A stretch of DNA of 64,000 bases, from NCBI GenBank assembly GCA_028284955.1, contig JANQQS010000009.1, positions 51,306 to 115,305 on the forward strand. Reading direction: 5' to 3'. Below, piece by piece: positions 1-8,032 of this stretch; position 1 is the stretch's first letter; each line of letters begins with the position of its first letter. This stretch comes from Myxococcota bacterium (GTDB lineage Bacteria > Myxococcota_A > Polyangia > Polyangiales > Houyiibacteriaceae). The position numbers and the translations under genes are program-made. The notes below the pieces were generated by a model, which made no database searches, had not been told where the DNA came from, and saw only the letters and a list, made by a program, of their open reading frames with translations.

Positions 1-549
1 TCGCTCACCTGCGACCCAGGCAATAATCCCGGCGGCGGCTCGCTCGACGTCAACGTCTTTAGCGTGATGGGCCGCATTTTGGTCGAAGCGTTGGCGTGCG
101 AACAAACGCTCGTCGCCACCCTGCGCTTTGCCCACGGCACCACCGACAACGGAACCCACCACTCCTGGCACCACGGCGAGCTCTCTTCAGACTGGGAAAA
201 CCTGCACAACATCTACATGCGGTGGCAGGCCGACCAGGTTGCCTCGCTCATCGACGAGCTGGCCAACAAACGTCTCGGCAACGGCGACCGCCTGCTCGAC
301 CATACGCTCGTGGTGTGGAGCAACGAAATCGGCGTGGGCGGAATCCAAGAACACAGCGGCAATCGACTTCCTCTCCTTCTCGCCGGCTCCATGGGTGGGG
401 CCATCCGTACCAACCAGCTCATCCGCGTCAACGGCCTCGAGCACTGCACATTGCTTACGTCTATCGGTCGCGCGTTCGGCATGAACCTAAACGGCTTCGG
501 CAACATGAACGGCTGTACGGCCGGTCCGCTGCCCGGTCTTTCCACATAG
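1..549 (+). CDS. DUF1552 domain protein, C-terminal part (5' truncated)
   Basis: The reading frame is open from the first base, so only the last 182 residues are present. The sequence fits the C-terminal half of the DUF1552 family (PF07586): a His/Ser-rich HSWHHGEL stretch, a segment on dosing many 'cycles' of LIDELANKRLGNGD, the strand LLDHTLVVWSNEIG, then LPLLLAGSMGGAI and a final FG-containing tail. DUF1552 proteins are secreted and of unknown biochemical role; they resemble sulfatase/DUF1501-type folds and are common in Planctomycetes and Myxococcota, usually next to DUF1588/DUF1592 cytochrome-like genes that would lie upstream of this window. Family call is firm, function is not known. 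Confidence 0.85.
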   Translation, partial: SLTCDPGNNPGGGSLDVNVFSVMGRILVEALACEQTLVATLRFAHGTTDNGTHHSWHHGELSSDWENLHNIYMRWQADQVASLIDELANKRLGNGDRLLDHTLVVWSNEIGVGGIQEHSGNRLPLLLAGSMGGAIRTNQLIRVNGLEHCTLLTSIGRAFGMNLNGFGNMNGCTAGPLPGLST

Positions 550-797
550 TTTCCGGCCTAATCTCTCTGGCCCCGATCTCTCTGCACGGTGGCTAGAACT
601 GCCCGAGCAACGCTTGCGCCGAGCTCCGTGGCCAGGGCAATCGCATTATTTGGTCCACTGAAGTGACGATTGGCGCACGGCCATGGCGGTGGGGGTGTGC
701 CCCCCGCGACAACGCTCGCTGGCGCGCTTCTTGCTTGAGCGCGGTTGACTGCATGGCAGGCTTACGTAGCCCATGCATCTGTCGGGGAGGTTTCGGC

Positions 798-2198
798 ATG
801 CGCAGTACAAAGACCGTACACCCGCGCGTTCGCGGTGGGTTCCTCATGCTTCCGCTGGGCGCGCTGATGGCCTGTTCGGCGTCTGCTGCAGAGTCTGGTG
901 AATACGCACCCAAAGCGTTTGGCGAAGTGCCAGTGAACAGCGCGCAGCTTCAGGTGTTTGGCGGATCGGTTTCGGAGGACGACAACCAAGAAGGCCTGGT
1001 CCATCCAGAGCCTTTGGTGGTGGTCAACGCGACGAACCCGCGCGTGGTCGAGGGCGGTTTTGAGTACACCTACCGCGAATCAGGCGATGTCGACCACGAC
1101 TTCTTTAAGCCTCAAACCGACGGTAGAGCGCTCCTCGAACACGGCAAAGCAGTCCTGCGCTATTTGCTCGAGACGCGCGGTACCACTGGATGGTGCGGCA
1201 CGGGCGAGTATCCGAACTCCGTATATCATTCGAAAGCGCCGAGGGACTTTGCACCAAACCACATTCGCATTTGGCTCAACCCACAAAATGAGACGCGAAT
1301 CAATACCTACCAGCACGCTCTGGCGTTCACCTCTTCAAAGCCTGGTTCCGCGAGCGGGGATGCGTCGGGGCACAGCCACGAGGAACATAAACACGAGGAA
1401 CACGATTCCGAATCGTCCGGCTCTTTTCATGATCACTCGCATGGTGACGACACGTTTTGGGTGGCGCCGCCGACGCTGCACGAAGTGCTCGCCAATACTG
1501 GCCACATGATATTCAACTGCGCGGGCGTCGCCCACGCCTCCATAAAAAGCGATCCAATACGGCCGATGAAAGAAGCCTTGGCTGATTTGATGGTGCTGCT
1601 CAGCCCGCTTACTAGCGATTGGATGCTCGTCAAAGACCGCGCGAGCTACGCCATTCAAGAGGGCGACGAGCCCAAGGTGCGGCCGCTGCGCAATGTAGCC
1701 GATCCGAGCGATGTCGAAACAAACCAATTCCCCGTCAAACCGTCGATGCGCCAGTACGCGACAACTTCGGCCGACCGCGCGCGGGCCACGATCTTCACCC
1801 ACGCATTCTACGCCGCATGTCATCCCGATTCGCAGCTGACCGGCCGCGCAGCAGGGGAGCAATCATGCGACCCGAATTTCAAAGCGAAGCTCAACGAGTT
1901 GCTTTGGACCCTCGTCCGCCATCCGCCGTCGGTGCTTACCCAACATACGAATCAATCCGCGACAATTACGCCCAGCTTCGGGTTTAATGAAACACCCGCC
2001 CAACTCGAGCAAAAGGCGCGAGTACTCTACGAAGGCCTCGCCAGCGAGCTGGTGCGCCGCGCGCAGTGTTTCGCGGAACGTCAGGATCACGGGTTTTTGC
2101 GCAACGATGTGCAGCGTCTGAAAGCGGGGTTTCAACGCGTCGACCTGGCTATTTCGGAACCGGAGGATTCTGCATGCGAGGTTCGTGCTGACTTCTAG
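798..2198 (+). CDS. secreted protein with His-rich segment, function unknown
   Basis: The 466-residue frame is assigned to the ATG at 798 because a strong ribosome binding site (GGGGAGG, 784-790) sits 7 nt upstream; the frame extends further 5' to 663 but without such a site. Residues 1-30 form a signal peptide with a hydrophobic core (LMLPLGALMACSASAAES), possibly with a lipobox-like Cys. Around residues 190-217 lies a stretch of alternating His, Glu and Asp (HSHEEHKHEEHD, then HDHSHGDD), typical of loops that bind Zn, Ni or Cu. The remainder has scattered Cys and no domain I can name. A metal-handling or metal-dependent secreted role is inference from the His-rich segment only. It is followed by a Cys-rich lipoprotein gene on the same strand, 201 bp away. 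Confidence 0.75.
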   Translation: MRSTKTVHPRVRGGFLMLPLGALMACSASAAESGEYAPKAFGEVPVNSAQLQVFGGSVSEDDNQEGLVHPEPLVVVNATNPRVVEGGFEYTYRESGDVDHDFFKPQTDGRALLEHGKAVLRYLLETRGTTGWCGTGEYPNSVYHSKAPRDFAPNHIRIWLNPQNETRINTYQHALAFTSSKPGSASGDASGHSHEEHKHEEHDSESSGSFHDHSHGDDTFWVAPPTLHEVLANTGHMIFNCAGVAHASIKSDPIRPMKEALADLMVLLSPLTSDWMLVKDRASYAIQEGDEPKVRPLRNVADPSDVETNQFPVKPSMRQYATTSADRARATIFTHAFYAACHPDSQLTGRAAGEQSCDPNFKAKLNELLWTLVRHPPSVLTQHTNQSATITPSFGFNETPAQLEQKARVLYEGLASELVRRAQCFAERQDHGFLRNDVQRLKAGFQRVDLAISEPEDSACEVRADF

Positions 2199-2399
2199 TT
2201 CTATCGTTTATGCCAAAATAGCGCTATACATGCTAAAAATACGTGTTCTGTGCGTTGTTCGCGACCTCGAAGGGTTGCTGCGACGCTCTCGGGACCACGT
2301 CATCTGGAACGAGCCGTTGCAAGTGCATCGTTTCAGTGGCACGAAACCTTGCGCGTTTGATGATACGCGTTGATACGCGGGCGGGCGCGAGAGGTAGAG
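2199..2399. promoter_or_regulatory. AT-richer intergenic leader with 10-bp palindrome
   Basis: The 201-bp gap between the two secreted-protein genes starts with an AT-rich stretch unlike its surroundings. It contains a perfect palindrome, ATAGCGCTAT, at 2218-2227. This could be an operator or part of a promoter for the repeat lipoprotein. No convincing -35/-10 pair is visible, so the call is tentative. Confidence 0.25.
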
Positions 2400-3605
2400 A
2401 TGACTAGATGGATCGCTTGGACAGTGTGCGTTGTCGCGGCAGTAGCTTGGGCCTGCGGCGGCGACAAGAAGAACACGATGTGCACCAACACCTGCACCAC
2501 GCCAAGCAATCGCATCTGCGAAGACGGCGGGAATATGACCACCCACGGGGGCATGGCAAACTCGATCTCCGCGGCGTGTCAGCTCGGCACCGATTGCAAC
2601 GATTGCGGAACCCGCACGATACCTACCGCCGCCACCGGGCTGTGCACGGAAACGTGCCTCACTCCTCGCAATGGCAGCTGTGACGACGGCGGCACGATCG
2701 CTGCGAACGGCGGCACGTTGAACGCGACGGGGGCTACCTGCCAACTCGGAACCGATTGCACCGACTGCGGCATGCGCAATAGCCCCACCGCGGCAACGGG
2801 CATGTGCTTGAACACCTGCACGACGCGAAGCAATGGTTTCTGCGACGACGGGGGAACGATTGCCGCGAACGGCGGCACGTTGGACGCGACGGGTGCCACC
2901 TGCCAACTCGGCACGGATTGCGCGGACTGCGGCATGCGCAACAGCCCCACCACAGCAACGGGCATGTGCTTGAACACCTGTACGACGCGAAGCAATGGTT
3001 TCTGCGATGACGGGGGAACGATTGCCGCGAACGGCGGCACGTTGGACGCGACGGGTGCCACCTGCCAACTCGGCACGGATTGCGCGGACTGCGGCATGCG
3101 CACGACGGGCACGACGGGCGCGACAGGCGGCACCACCGACCCCGCCAGCAAATGCGAAAATACTTGCAACACGAGCGGCAACACCGTCTGCGAAGACGGC
3201 GGCACAAACTCCATCCGCAGCACCTGTGAGATCGGCACCGACTGCACCGACTGCGGTACGCGCACGACCACCGACGTCGCGACACGCTTTTGCACCGACG
3301 CGTGCACCTCGTCCGCCAATGGCGTCTGCGAAGACGGTGGAAACCCGGCCACCCACGGCGGCAATCCTTCGACCGGGGACAGCTGCAAACTCGGAAGTGA
3401 TTGCTCCGACTGCAGCTCCCGCATGGTCACCGGCGGCTCGCAAACCCAGAACCCCGATCAAAACCAGCTGTGCTCAGAAGAGTGTCGCTGGTCGAACGAC
3501 AAAGCGTGTGACGACGGCGGCCCCGGCGCCACCATGTCGATCTGCGAACTAGGCACAGACTGCCTCGATTGCGGACCAAGGCCACGCCCCACCACGACCA
3601 ACTAG
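2400..3605 (+). CDS. lipoprotein made of seven Cys-rich repeats
   Basis: The 401-residue protein starts at the ATG at 2400, preceded by GAGAGG; an ATG at 2370 lacks such a site. Residues 1-19 form a lipoprotein signal ending in VAWAC, with Cys19 as the likely lipidated residue. From residue 27 to the end there are seven repeats with the layout C-x3-C, then C(D/E)DGG, then C-x5-C-x2-C (C..LGTDC.DCG.R). The first four have a 54-residue period. Units 3 (from 2802) and 4 (from 2964) are almost identical at the DNA level, which indicates recent tandem duplication. The Cys spacing and GTDC.DCG core recall small disulfide-stabilised surface repeats such as LNR-type modules, but no named domain is claimed. 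Likely anchored in the outer membrane and exposed; function unknown. Confidence 0.85.
   Translation: MTRWIAWTVCVVAAVAWACGGDKKNTMCTNTCTTPSNRICEDGGNMTTHGGMANSISAACQLGTDCNDCGTRTIPTAATGLCTETCLTPRNGSCDDGGTIAANGGTLNATGATCQLGTDCTDCGMRNSPTAATGMCLNTCTTRSNGFCDDGGTIAANGGTLDATGATCQLGTDCADCGMRNSPTTATGMCLNTCTTRSNGFCDDGGTIAANGGTLDATGATCQLGTDCADCGMRTTGTTGATGGTTDPASKCENTCNTSGNTVCEDGGTNSIRSTCEIGTDCTDCGTRTTTDVATRFCTDACTSSANGVCEDGGNPATHGGNPSTGDSCKLGSDCSDCSSRMVTGGSQTQNPDQNQLCSEECRWSNDKACDDGGPGATMSICELGTDCLDCGPRPRPTTTN
2802..3125 (+). repeat. near-identical 162-bp tandem repeat inside the Cys-rich lipoprotein gene
   Basis: Two 162-bp units (from 2802 and from 2964) encode 54-residue repeats that differ only at a few positions. 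The units before (from 2640) and after are clearly diverged. The array can therefore expand or contract by recombination or slippage in whole 54-codon steps without breaking the reading frame. Confidence 0.85.
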
Positions 3606-3620
3606 TTGTAGGCTAGAGCA

Positions 3621-3797
3621 GACGCAGTATCTGAATCCGAGGCCGACGCAGATACCGACGCAGAATCAGAATTCGATTCGGGATCAGGAACGGCGTCAGT
3701 GCCCGGATCGGGATCAGGATGGGGTTCAGCGTCGGTGCCGGGATCGGTTTTCGTGTCGGCATCTGGTTCAGCGTCGAGATTGATTTCGAGTCAATGA
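3621..3797. repeat. hexamer-periodic low-complexity tract, head-to-head arms
   Basis: The tract lies between the convergent Cys-rich lipoprotein and SDR genes. Left of about 3672 the plus strand reads as 6-bp units of the form GANNCN (GACGCA, GAATCC, GATACC). Right of it the units turn to GNNTCN (GGATCA, GCGTCG, GGTTCA), which is the same family on the other strand. A related but longer tract occurs at 47736-48075, also between convergent genes. One frame stays open across the tract (Asp/Ala/Ser then Gly/Ser-rich), but it has no start codon or ribosome binding site. Confidence 0.6.
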
Positions 3798-3905
3798 GTT
3801 CGAGCTGCCCCGACAACCACGTGATTGTGCCTAGATGGTGACGTGGCTACCGCAACAAAGGTCTGCTTCACGCTCTCGCCGCGTGTCCTCAAGTAGCATC
3901 CCATA

Positions 3906-4094
3906 GAGCAGTGGAATTTTGGTCTGAGCGCGAGCGGCCGCTTTTCCCGGGGGCGATGTCGCCCCCGCCCCATCGAATACATCCGATGGGGCCCCCACCC
4001 CCTACTGGACAGCGAACGACTGAGGAAGGCTTCGAGCCTTTCGCGGGGAGAGAGCGAGGAGGAAAGCCGCGCTCAGGCCAAAAGGCCAATGCTC
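3906..4094 (-). mobile_element. MITE-like repeat, copy A
   Basis: A 189-bp element bounded by imperfect 27-bp terminal inverted repeats, 3906-3932 and 4068-4094, matching at 23 of 27 positions (end consensus GAGCAGTGG then TTTTGG then CTGAGCGCG). TA dinucleotides flank both ends (3904-3905 and 4095-4096). Inside are two hairpins: GGGGGCGA/TCGCCCCC, and an 8-9 bp CCCCATCG/CGATGGGG stem. It carries no gene. It shares its ends and an internal CCTCGCTCTCTCC block with copies near 56.3 and 63.9 kb. On the minus strand it starts 3 nt after the SDR stop codon. TA flanks and size would fit a non-autonomous Tc1/mariner-IS630 type element; a structured 3'-end repeat is the alternative. Confidence 0.6.
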
Positions 4095-4097
4095 TAC

Positions 4098-4883
4098 TTA
4101 GAGTTGGCTCATGCCGCCGTCAGCCACCAACTCCGTGCCGAGCACGTAGGCCGAATCGTCCGACGCCAGGAATAGCGCGGCTTTTGCGATTTCGTCGGAG
4201 GTGCCGAAGCGCTGCATGGGCACCTTGCTGAGAATCTGCTGCGCCGTTTCTTCAAGTGCTTCTTTCGACAGTCCCATCTTGTTGAAGATCGGAGTTTCGA
4301 TAGGGCCCGGGCTGATGGCGTTGACGCGAATTTTGCGTTCTGCAAGCTCGGCGGAAGCGACCCGAGCGAGCGAGCGAAGCGCGGCTTTGGTGGGTGCGTA
4401 GACGCTGAGGCCGGCCATGCCCATCACGTTGCTGCATGACGTCGTCAGCACCACCGATGCGCCTTCACGCAAGAGCGGCAAGGCTTTTTGCAGAGTGAAG
4501 AAGGCGCCTTTGAAGTTGACGTTCATCGTTTGGTCAAACGTGGTTTCATCGATCGTATCGATGGGCGCGAACTTGCCGATGCCGGCGTTGATAAAGAGCA
4601 CGTCCACGCCGCCGAACTTGGTTTTGATTTGGGCAAAGAGGTTGTCGATGTCGGACAGTTTGCTCGCGTCAGATTTGACGACCAACGCGTCGCTGCCGAG
4701 TTCCGCGCGCGCTTGAGCCAGCGTTTGCTCGTTGCGCCCGGTCACCACCACTTGGGCCCCCTCCGAAAGGAAGCGTTTTGCGGTAGCAAACCCGATTCCG
4801 GTTGTGCCTCCAGTGATCACGGCTGTTTTCCCGGACAGTTTTCCTTGCGATGATGCATTTTGCGACGTGCTCTGTTCCGACAT
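4098..4883 (-). CDS. short-chain dehydrogenase/reductase (SDR)
   Basis: Classical SDR of 261 residues. The NAD(P)-binding TGGTTGIG motif is at residues 24-31, the NAG motif at 99-101, and the catalytic Ser149, Tyr162 and Lys166 (YAPTK) are all present. The C-terminus has the usual AxFLASDDSAYVLGTELVADGG layout. It reduces or oxidises a carbonyl/alcohol with NAD(P)H in the cytoplasm; the substrate cannot be read from the sequence. Start ATG at 4883 is preceded by GGAGGA at good spacing. It is transcribed away from the helicase gene across a 130-bp divergent gap. Its 3' end abuts MITE-like copy A. Confidence 0.93.
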   Translation of the reverse strand: MSEQSTSQNASSQGKLSGKTAVITGGTTGIGFATAKRFLSEGAQVVVTGRNEQTLAQARAELGSDALVVKSDASKLSDIDNLFAQIKTKFGGVDVLFINAGIGKFAPIDTIDETTFDQTMNVNFKGAFFTLQKALPLLREGASVVLTTSCSNVMGMAGLSVYAPTKAALRSLARVASAELAERKIRVNAISPGPIETPIFNKMGLSKEALEETAQQILSKVPMQRFGTSDEIAKAALFLASDDSAYVLGTELVADGGMSQL

Positions 4884-5013
4884 TGTGTCCTCCGCTCGGT
4901 TGTTCGATGTTGGTTCGTGCGCGCCGTTTCTGCGTTACGCGGTTTTTTGTGCGGCATGATTTTTTACGCAGTGCTCTTGACCCGCGCGCCATGCGGGCTA
5001 CGCCGCGGTCGCC

Positions 5014-7056
5014 TTGAACGCTTCGCGACAGCGATTGAATCCTAAGCAGCGATTGAACTCGGAACAGAGACGAGCGGTGGACCACGCGCAAGGACCACTG
5101 CTCGTTCTGGCCGGCGCTGGCAGCGGAAAAACGCGTGTGATCACGCATCGCATCGCGCGCTTGCTCCGTCGCGGAGTAAGGCCCGAATCGGTCCTCGCAG
5201 TGAGCTTTACCAACAAAGCATCGGCCGAGATGGCCGAACGAATGAAGCGATTGGTGGGCTCCGATGGCAACAAACTTTGGCTTTCCACCTTTCACAGCTT
5301 CGGCGTGCGTTTTCTCGGGGAAGAAACCAAAGCACTGGGGTTTGGTGGGCGATTCGTGGTGTTCGACCAGGGCGATAGTTTGGCTGTGGTTCGCGATTTG
5401 CTTCGGCAAGAGCGGCCAGGAGAACGCAAACTCGATGCGATGGCCATTCTCACGAGGATTTCTCTATGGAAGAATGCGATGCAAGCGCCGCACGAGGTGC
5501 GCACGGGTGATTTCGAATACGACACCGTCGCCCGCGAGCTCTATCCGCTCTACGAAGAAACGCTACAGCGCATGCACGCGGTGGATTTCGACGACCTTGT
5601 GTGCGCCCCGGTGCGCATTTTGGGATCGCGCGACGACCTGAAGAAAAAGTGGCAATCGCGATTTCATCATCTACTGATCGACGAGTTTCAAGACACCAAT
5701 CGCGCGCAGCTCGCATTGGTGCGCCTGCTTTGCGGACCGCTTCGGAATATCTGCGTGGTCGGCGACGACGATCAATCGATCTACGGCTGGCGAGGGGCCG
5801 AAGTTGGCAACATTCTCGAGTTCGAGCGGCACTTCCCGGGCGCCGAGGTGATCAAACTAGAAGAAAACTATCGTTCCACAGATTCCATTGTGCACGTGGC
5901 AAACGTGGTGATCGCGCAGTCGACGCATGGGCGTCACGAAAAGAAACTGCGCTCTGCACGGGGCGAAGGAGAGCGGGTGCGGGTATGTGCGGTGCCAGAT
6001 TCGGCGGCCGAAGCGCGACTGGTGGTACGCGAACTGCGCGAGCTAGCCAAACGCCGCATCAAGTTTCGCGACATGGCGGTGCTCTATCGCTCCAACTTGC
6101 AGGCGCGTATCCTCGAAGAGGAACTGCGAATTGGCGGCGTGCCCTATCGCATGCTCGGGGGCACTCAGTTCTACGACCGCAAAGAAATCAAGGACCTCAC
6201 TGCGTATTTACGCCTCGTTGCCTATCCCCGCGATGAGCTTTCGCTCCGTCGAATCATCAACACGCCTCCCCGCGGCATTGGCGCACAAACGGTGCAGAAG
6301 GTGGAGGCCCGCGCCATCCAGCGCGGCATCCCCTTCGCCGACGCGTGGAAACACGTGCGTGAAATCGACGGCGTGCCCGAAGCGGCGCGGCGCGCGAGCG
6401 AAACGTTCTTTGCCGCGTTGACCCGCGCTCGGCATGCCCTCCGCGAGCAAACCCCGCTCACCGAAGTGATCCAGGGACTGCTTCGAGACATTCAATGGGA
6501 CGACCACCTGCAGCGTCTTGATTCCGCCGAACGCCAGCGACGCCAAGAAAACGCCGACTATTTCTTACGTAGCGTGCAGCGATTTGAATCGCGTAGAGAC
6601 GCGACCGGCGAAACCCTCGCGCAATTCCTCGCGCGTTTTGCGCTTCGTCAGGAGCAAGAGGAAGAAGAAGCCCAAAACCGAGTCACGCTTTCATCGCTTC
6701 ATTCGGCGAAGGGGCTCGAGTTCTCGGTGGTGTTTCTTATTGGCTGCGTCGAAGGAGTTCTCCCCCACCGCCGGACCACCGACCCGAGCGTTACCGAAGC
6801 GGCGCCTACCGACGTCGAAGAAGAGCGCCGTTTGTTCTACGTGGGTGTCACCCGCGCGCGCGACCGCCTTTACCTGACCCGCGCCGAACGCCGAACCCTT
6901 CGCGGTCGGGTGACTCCGCTCACCCCGAGTCGTTTTCTCGATGGCCTTCCCGAAGACGCTCACGAGGCGTACCAACACAAAGGCCAGCAGACCATGGACA
7001 CCGAAGAAGTTGCGTCTATGGCGGACCAGCTACTCGCTCAGCTGCGTCGAACCTGA
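5014..7056 (+). CDS. UvrD/Rep-type superfamily 1A DNA helicase
   Basis: 680 residues, full length for the Rep/PcrA/UvrD group. It moves 3' to 5' on single-stranded DNA using ATP, in repair or fork restart. Visible motifs: Walker A AGAGSGKT at 33-40, SFTNKAS (Ia), DEFQDTN near 224 (II), GDDDQSIYGWRGA (III), a YRSNLQARILEEEL stretch (IV), and VGVTRARDRLYL near 610 (VI). The segment GGTQFYDRKEIKDLTAYLR looks more like Rep than UvrD, but orthology is not assigned. The start is a non-ATG codon: an in-frame stop at 4978 leaves only TTG codons (5014, 5035, 5053) before the conserved LNSEQRRAV, and none has a clear ribosome binding site. Its 3' end overlaps the convergent heme oxygenase gene by 19 bp. 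Confidence 0.93.
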   Translation: MNASRQRLNPKQRLNSEQRRAVDHAQGPLLVLAGAGSGKTRVITHRIARLLRRGVRPESVLAVSFTNKASAEMAERMKRLVGSDGNKLWLSTFHSFGVRFLGEETKALGFGGRFVVFDQGDSLAVVRDLLRQERPGERKLDAMAILTRISLWKNAMQAPHEVRTGDFEYDTVARELYPLYEETLQRMHAVDFDDLVCAPVRILGSRDDLKKKWQSRFHHLLIDEFQDTNRAQLALVRLLCGPLRNICVVGDDDQSIYGWRGAEVGNILEFERHFPGAEVIKLEENYRSTDSIVHVANVVIAQSTHGRHEKKLRSARGEGERVRVCAVPDSAAEARLVVRELRELAKRRIKFRDMAVLYRSNLQARILEEELRIGGVPYRMLGGTQFYDRKEIKDLTAYLRLVAYPRDELSLRRIINTPPRGIGAQTVQKVEARAIQRGIPFADAWKHVREIDGVPEAARRASETFFAALTRARHALREQTPLTEVIQGLLRDIQWDDHLQRLDSAERQRRQENADYFLRSVQRFESRRDATGETLAQFLARFALRQEQEEEEAQNRVTLSSLHSAKGLEFSVVFLIGCVEGVLPHRRTTDPSVTEAAPTDVEEERRLFYVGVTRARDRLYLTRAERRTLRGRVTPLTPSRFLDGLPEDAHEAYQHKGQQTMDTEEVASMADQLLAQLRRT

Positions 7057-7619
7057 GGCCGAACTACAGACGGAACCCGCGGGAAGCTTTGTTCGACGAT
7101 CGCAAAGCACTCTTTCGCGCCGTCGGTGATGATGTTCGCGTCAGAGTTGTTGAATCGCGCCTCCCGCAGCTCCTTCGCGAGCTCGGACCAACGCTCACCT
7201 TGGAGGGGCGGCTCGAGATACCGCATGGGTGCGCTCGGCAGCTGGCCGCGAAAAATCTTCCGTAGAGTCCGAGCACCCATACTTGAGCCCACCAAACAAT
7301 ATGCGTAGCCGACCGCCGCGAGCTCCGAAATCGTTTCGCTTCGGGGCTGGTCTTCGAGACGTTGCATGGCGCGCAAATCCGCCACCAGATCGCCTGAACG
7401 GGGCACGACCTGAGACAGAATTCGTCCCACCAGAGGTGCCTTGGCGCGCGTCATCGTCGTCTCGAGCCGTTGCCAAGGAATCGAAAACGCGCTTAGGAAC
7501 AACGCGTACGATTCTTGGTCGATGCTTCCTTCAAGAATGCCCGTGATAAATGGGTGTTCGTGAAGGCGTTGATGTTGGTCGCGAGTCGCCGAGCGAAGGC
7601 GCGACAGCAGGTCGCTCAT
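7038..7619 (-). CDS. bphO: bacteriophytochrome-associated heme oxygenase
   Basis: A 193-residue protein of the heme oxygenase fold. It would open heme to biliverdin, Fe2+ and CO, making the chromophore for the phytochrome encoded upstream. The N-terminal LRSATRDQHQRLH fits the family's proximal-His helix (His16), and the GYAYCLVGSSMGARTL segment fits the distal helix with its flexible Gly residues. Start chosen at the ATG at 7619 because it overlaps the response regulator stop as ATGA (7616-7619), indicating translational coupling, with GAGGG upstream. Third gene of the phytochrome operon. The last 19 bp overlap the 3' end of the convergent helicase gene. Confidence 0.88.
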   Translation of the reverse strand: MSDLLSRLRSATRDQHQRLHEHPFITGILEGSIDQESYALFLSAFSIPWQRLETTMTRAKAPLVGRILSQVVPRSGDLVADLRAMQRLEDQPRSETISELAAVGYAYCLVGSSMGARTLRKIFRGQLPSAPMRYLEPPLQGERWSELAKELREARFNNSDANIITDGAKECFAIVEQSFPRVPSVVRPQVRRS

Positions 7620-8032
7620 CGACCAGCCCTCGGTAAGTGCGCCCATTGAAACCAGTATTCGGAGACAACGCGGGCAAATCTGCGAAATCCGTCCAAGTTC
7701 GAAGGCTTCTCGAGGTACGAGTTGGCGCCGAGGTGGTAGGCGTTTCGAATGTCTTTAGGGTTTGCTGACGATGTGATCACGACTACGGGGATATGGATGT
7801 AGCCGCGGTTGCTTCGCTCGCGAAGAAAATGTTCGCCGCCGCCTCCGGGCATATTCAGATCGAGAAAAATCAACGAAGGCTCTTGGTCACCCAGCGCTCC
7901 GAGGGCGTCTTCTGCGGCGAAGAAACTGCGAATATTCGCCGTCTCGATAAAGCCGTCGAACGCGATGCGGAGAAGCGATTGGTCGGCCTCCGAATCGTCT
8001 ACGATCCAAATTGAATGAGCATATTCGACCAT
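7616..8032 (-). CDS. single-domain response regulator (Rcp1/CheY-like)
   Basis: A 138-residue receiver domain with no output domain. The acidic pair is Asp12-Asp13, the phosphoacceptor is Asp58 (IFLDLNMPG), the Thr/Ser switch is at VVITSS, and Lys109 lies in LEKP. Receivers of this Rcp1 type are the usual partners of phytochrome histidine kinases, and this gene lies directly between the kinase and the heme oxygenase. The start ATG at 8032 shares its A with the kinase stop codon (TGATG), and its own stop overlaps the bphO start. The frame extends 25 codons upstream inside the kinase gene, which is rejected. With no DNA-binding domain, it must signal through a protein partner that is not visible here. 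Confidence 0.93.
   Translation of the reverse strand: MVEYAHSIWIVDDSEADQSLLRIAFDGFIETANIRSFFAAEDALGALGDQEPSLIFLDLNMPGGGGEHFLRERSNRGYIHIPVVVITSSANPKDIRNAYHLGANSYLEKPSNLDGFRRFARVVSEYWFQWAHLPRAGR

Noticed and set aside
2208..3461. Minus-strand open frame of 417 codons opposite the Cys-rich lipoprotein
   Set aside because: It is the antisense of a repeated high-GC coding array, which stays free of stops by composition. It has no signal, domain or ribosome binding site, while the plus strand has a lipobox and ordered Cys repeats.
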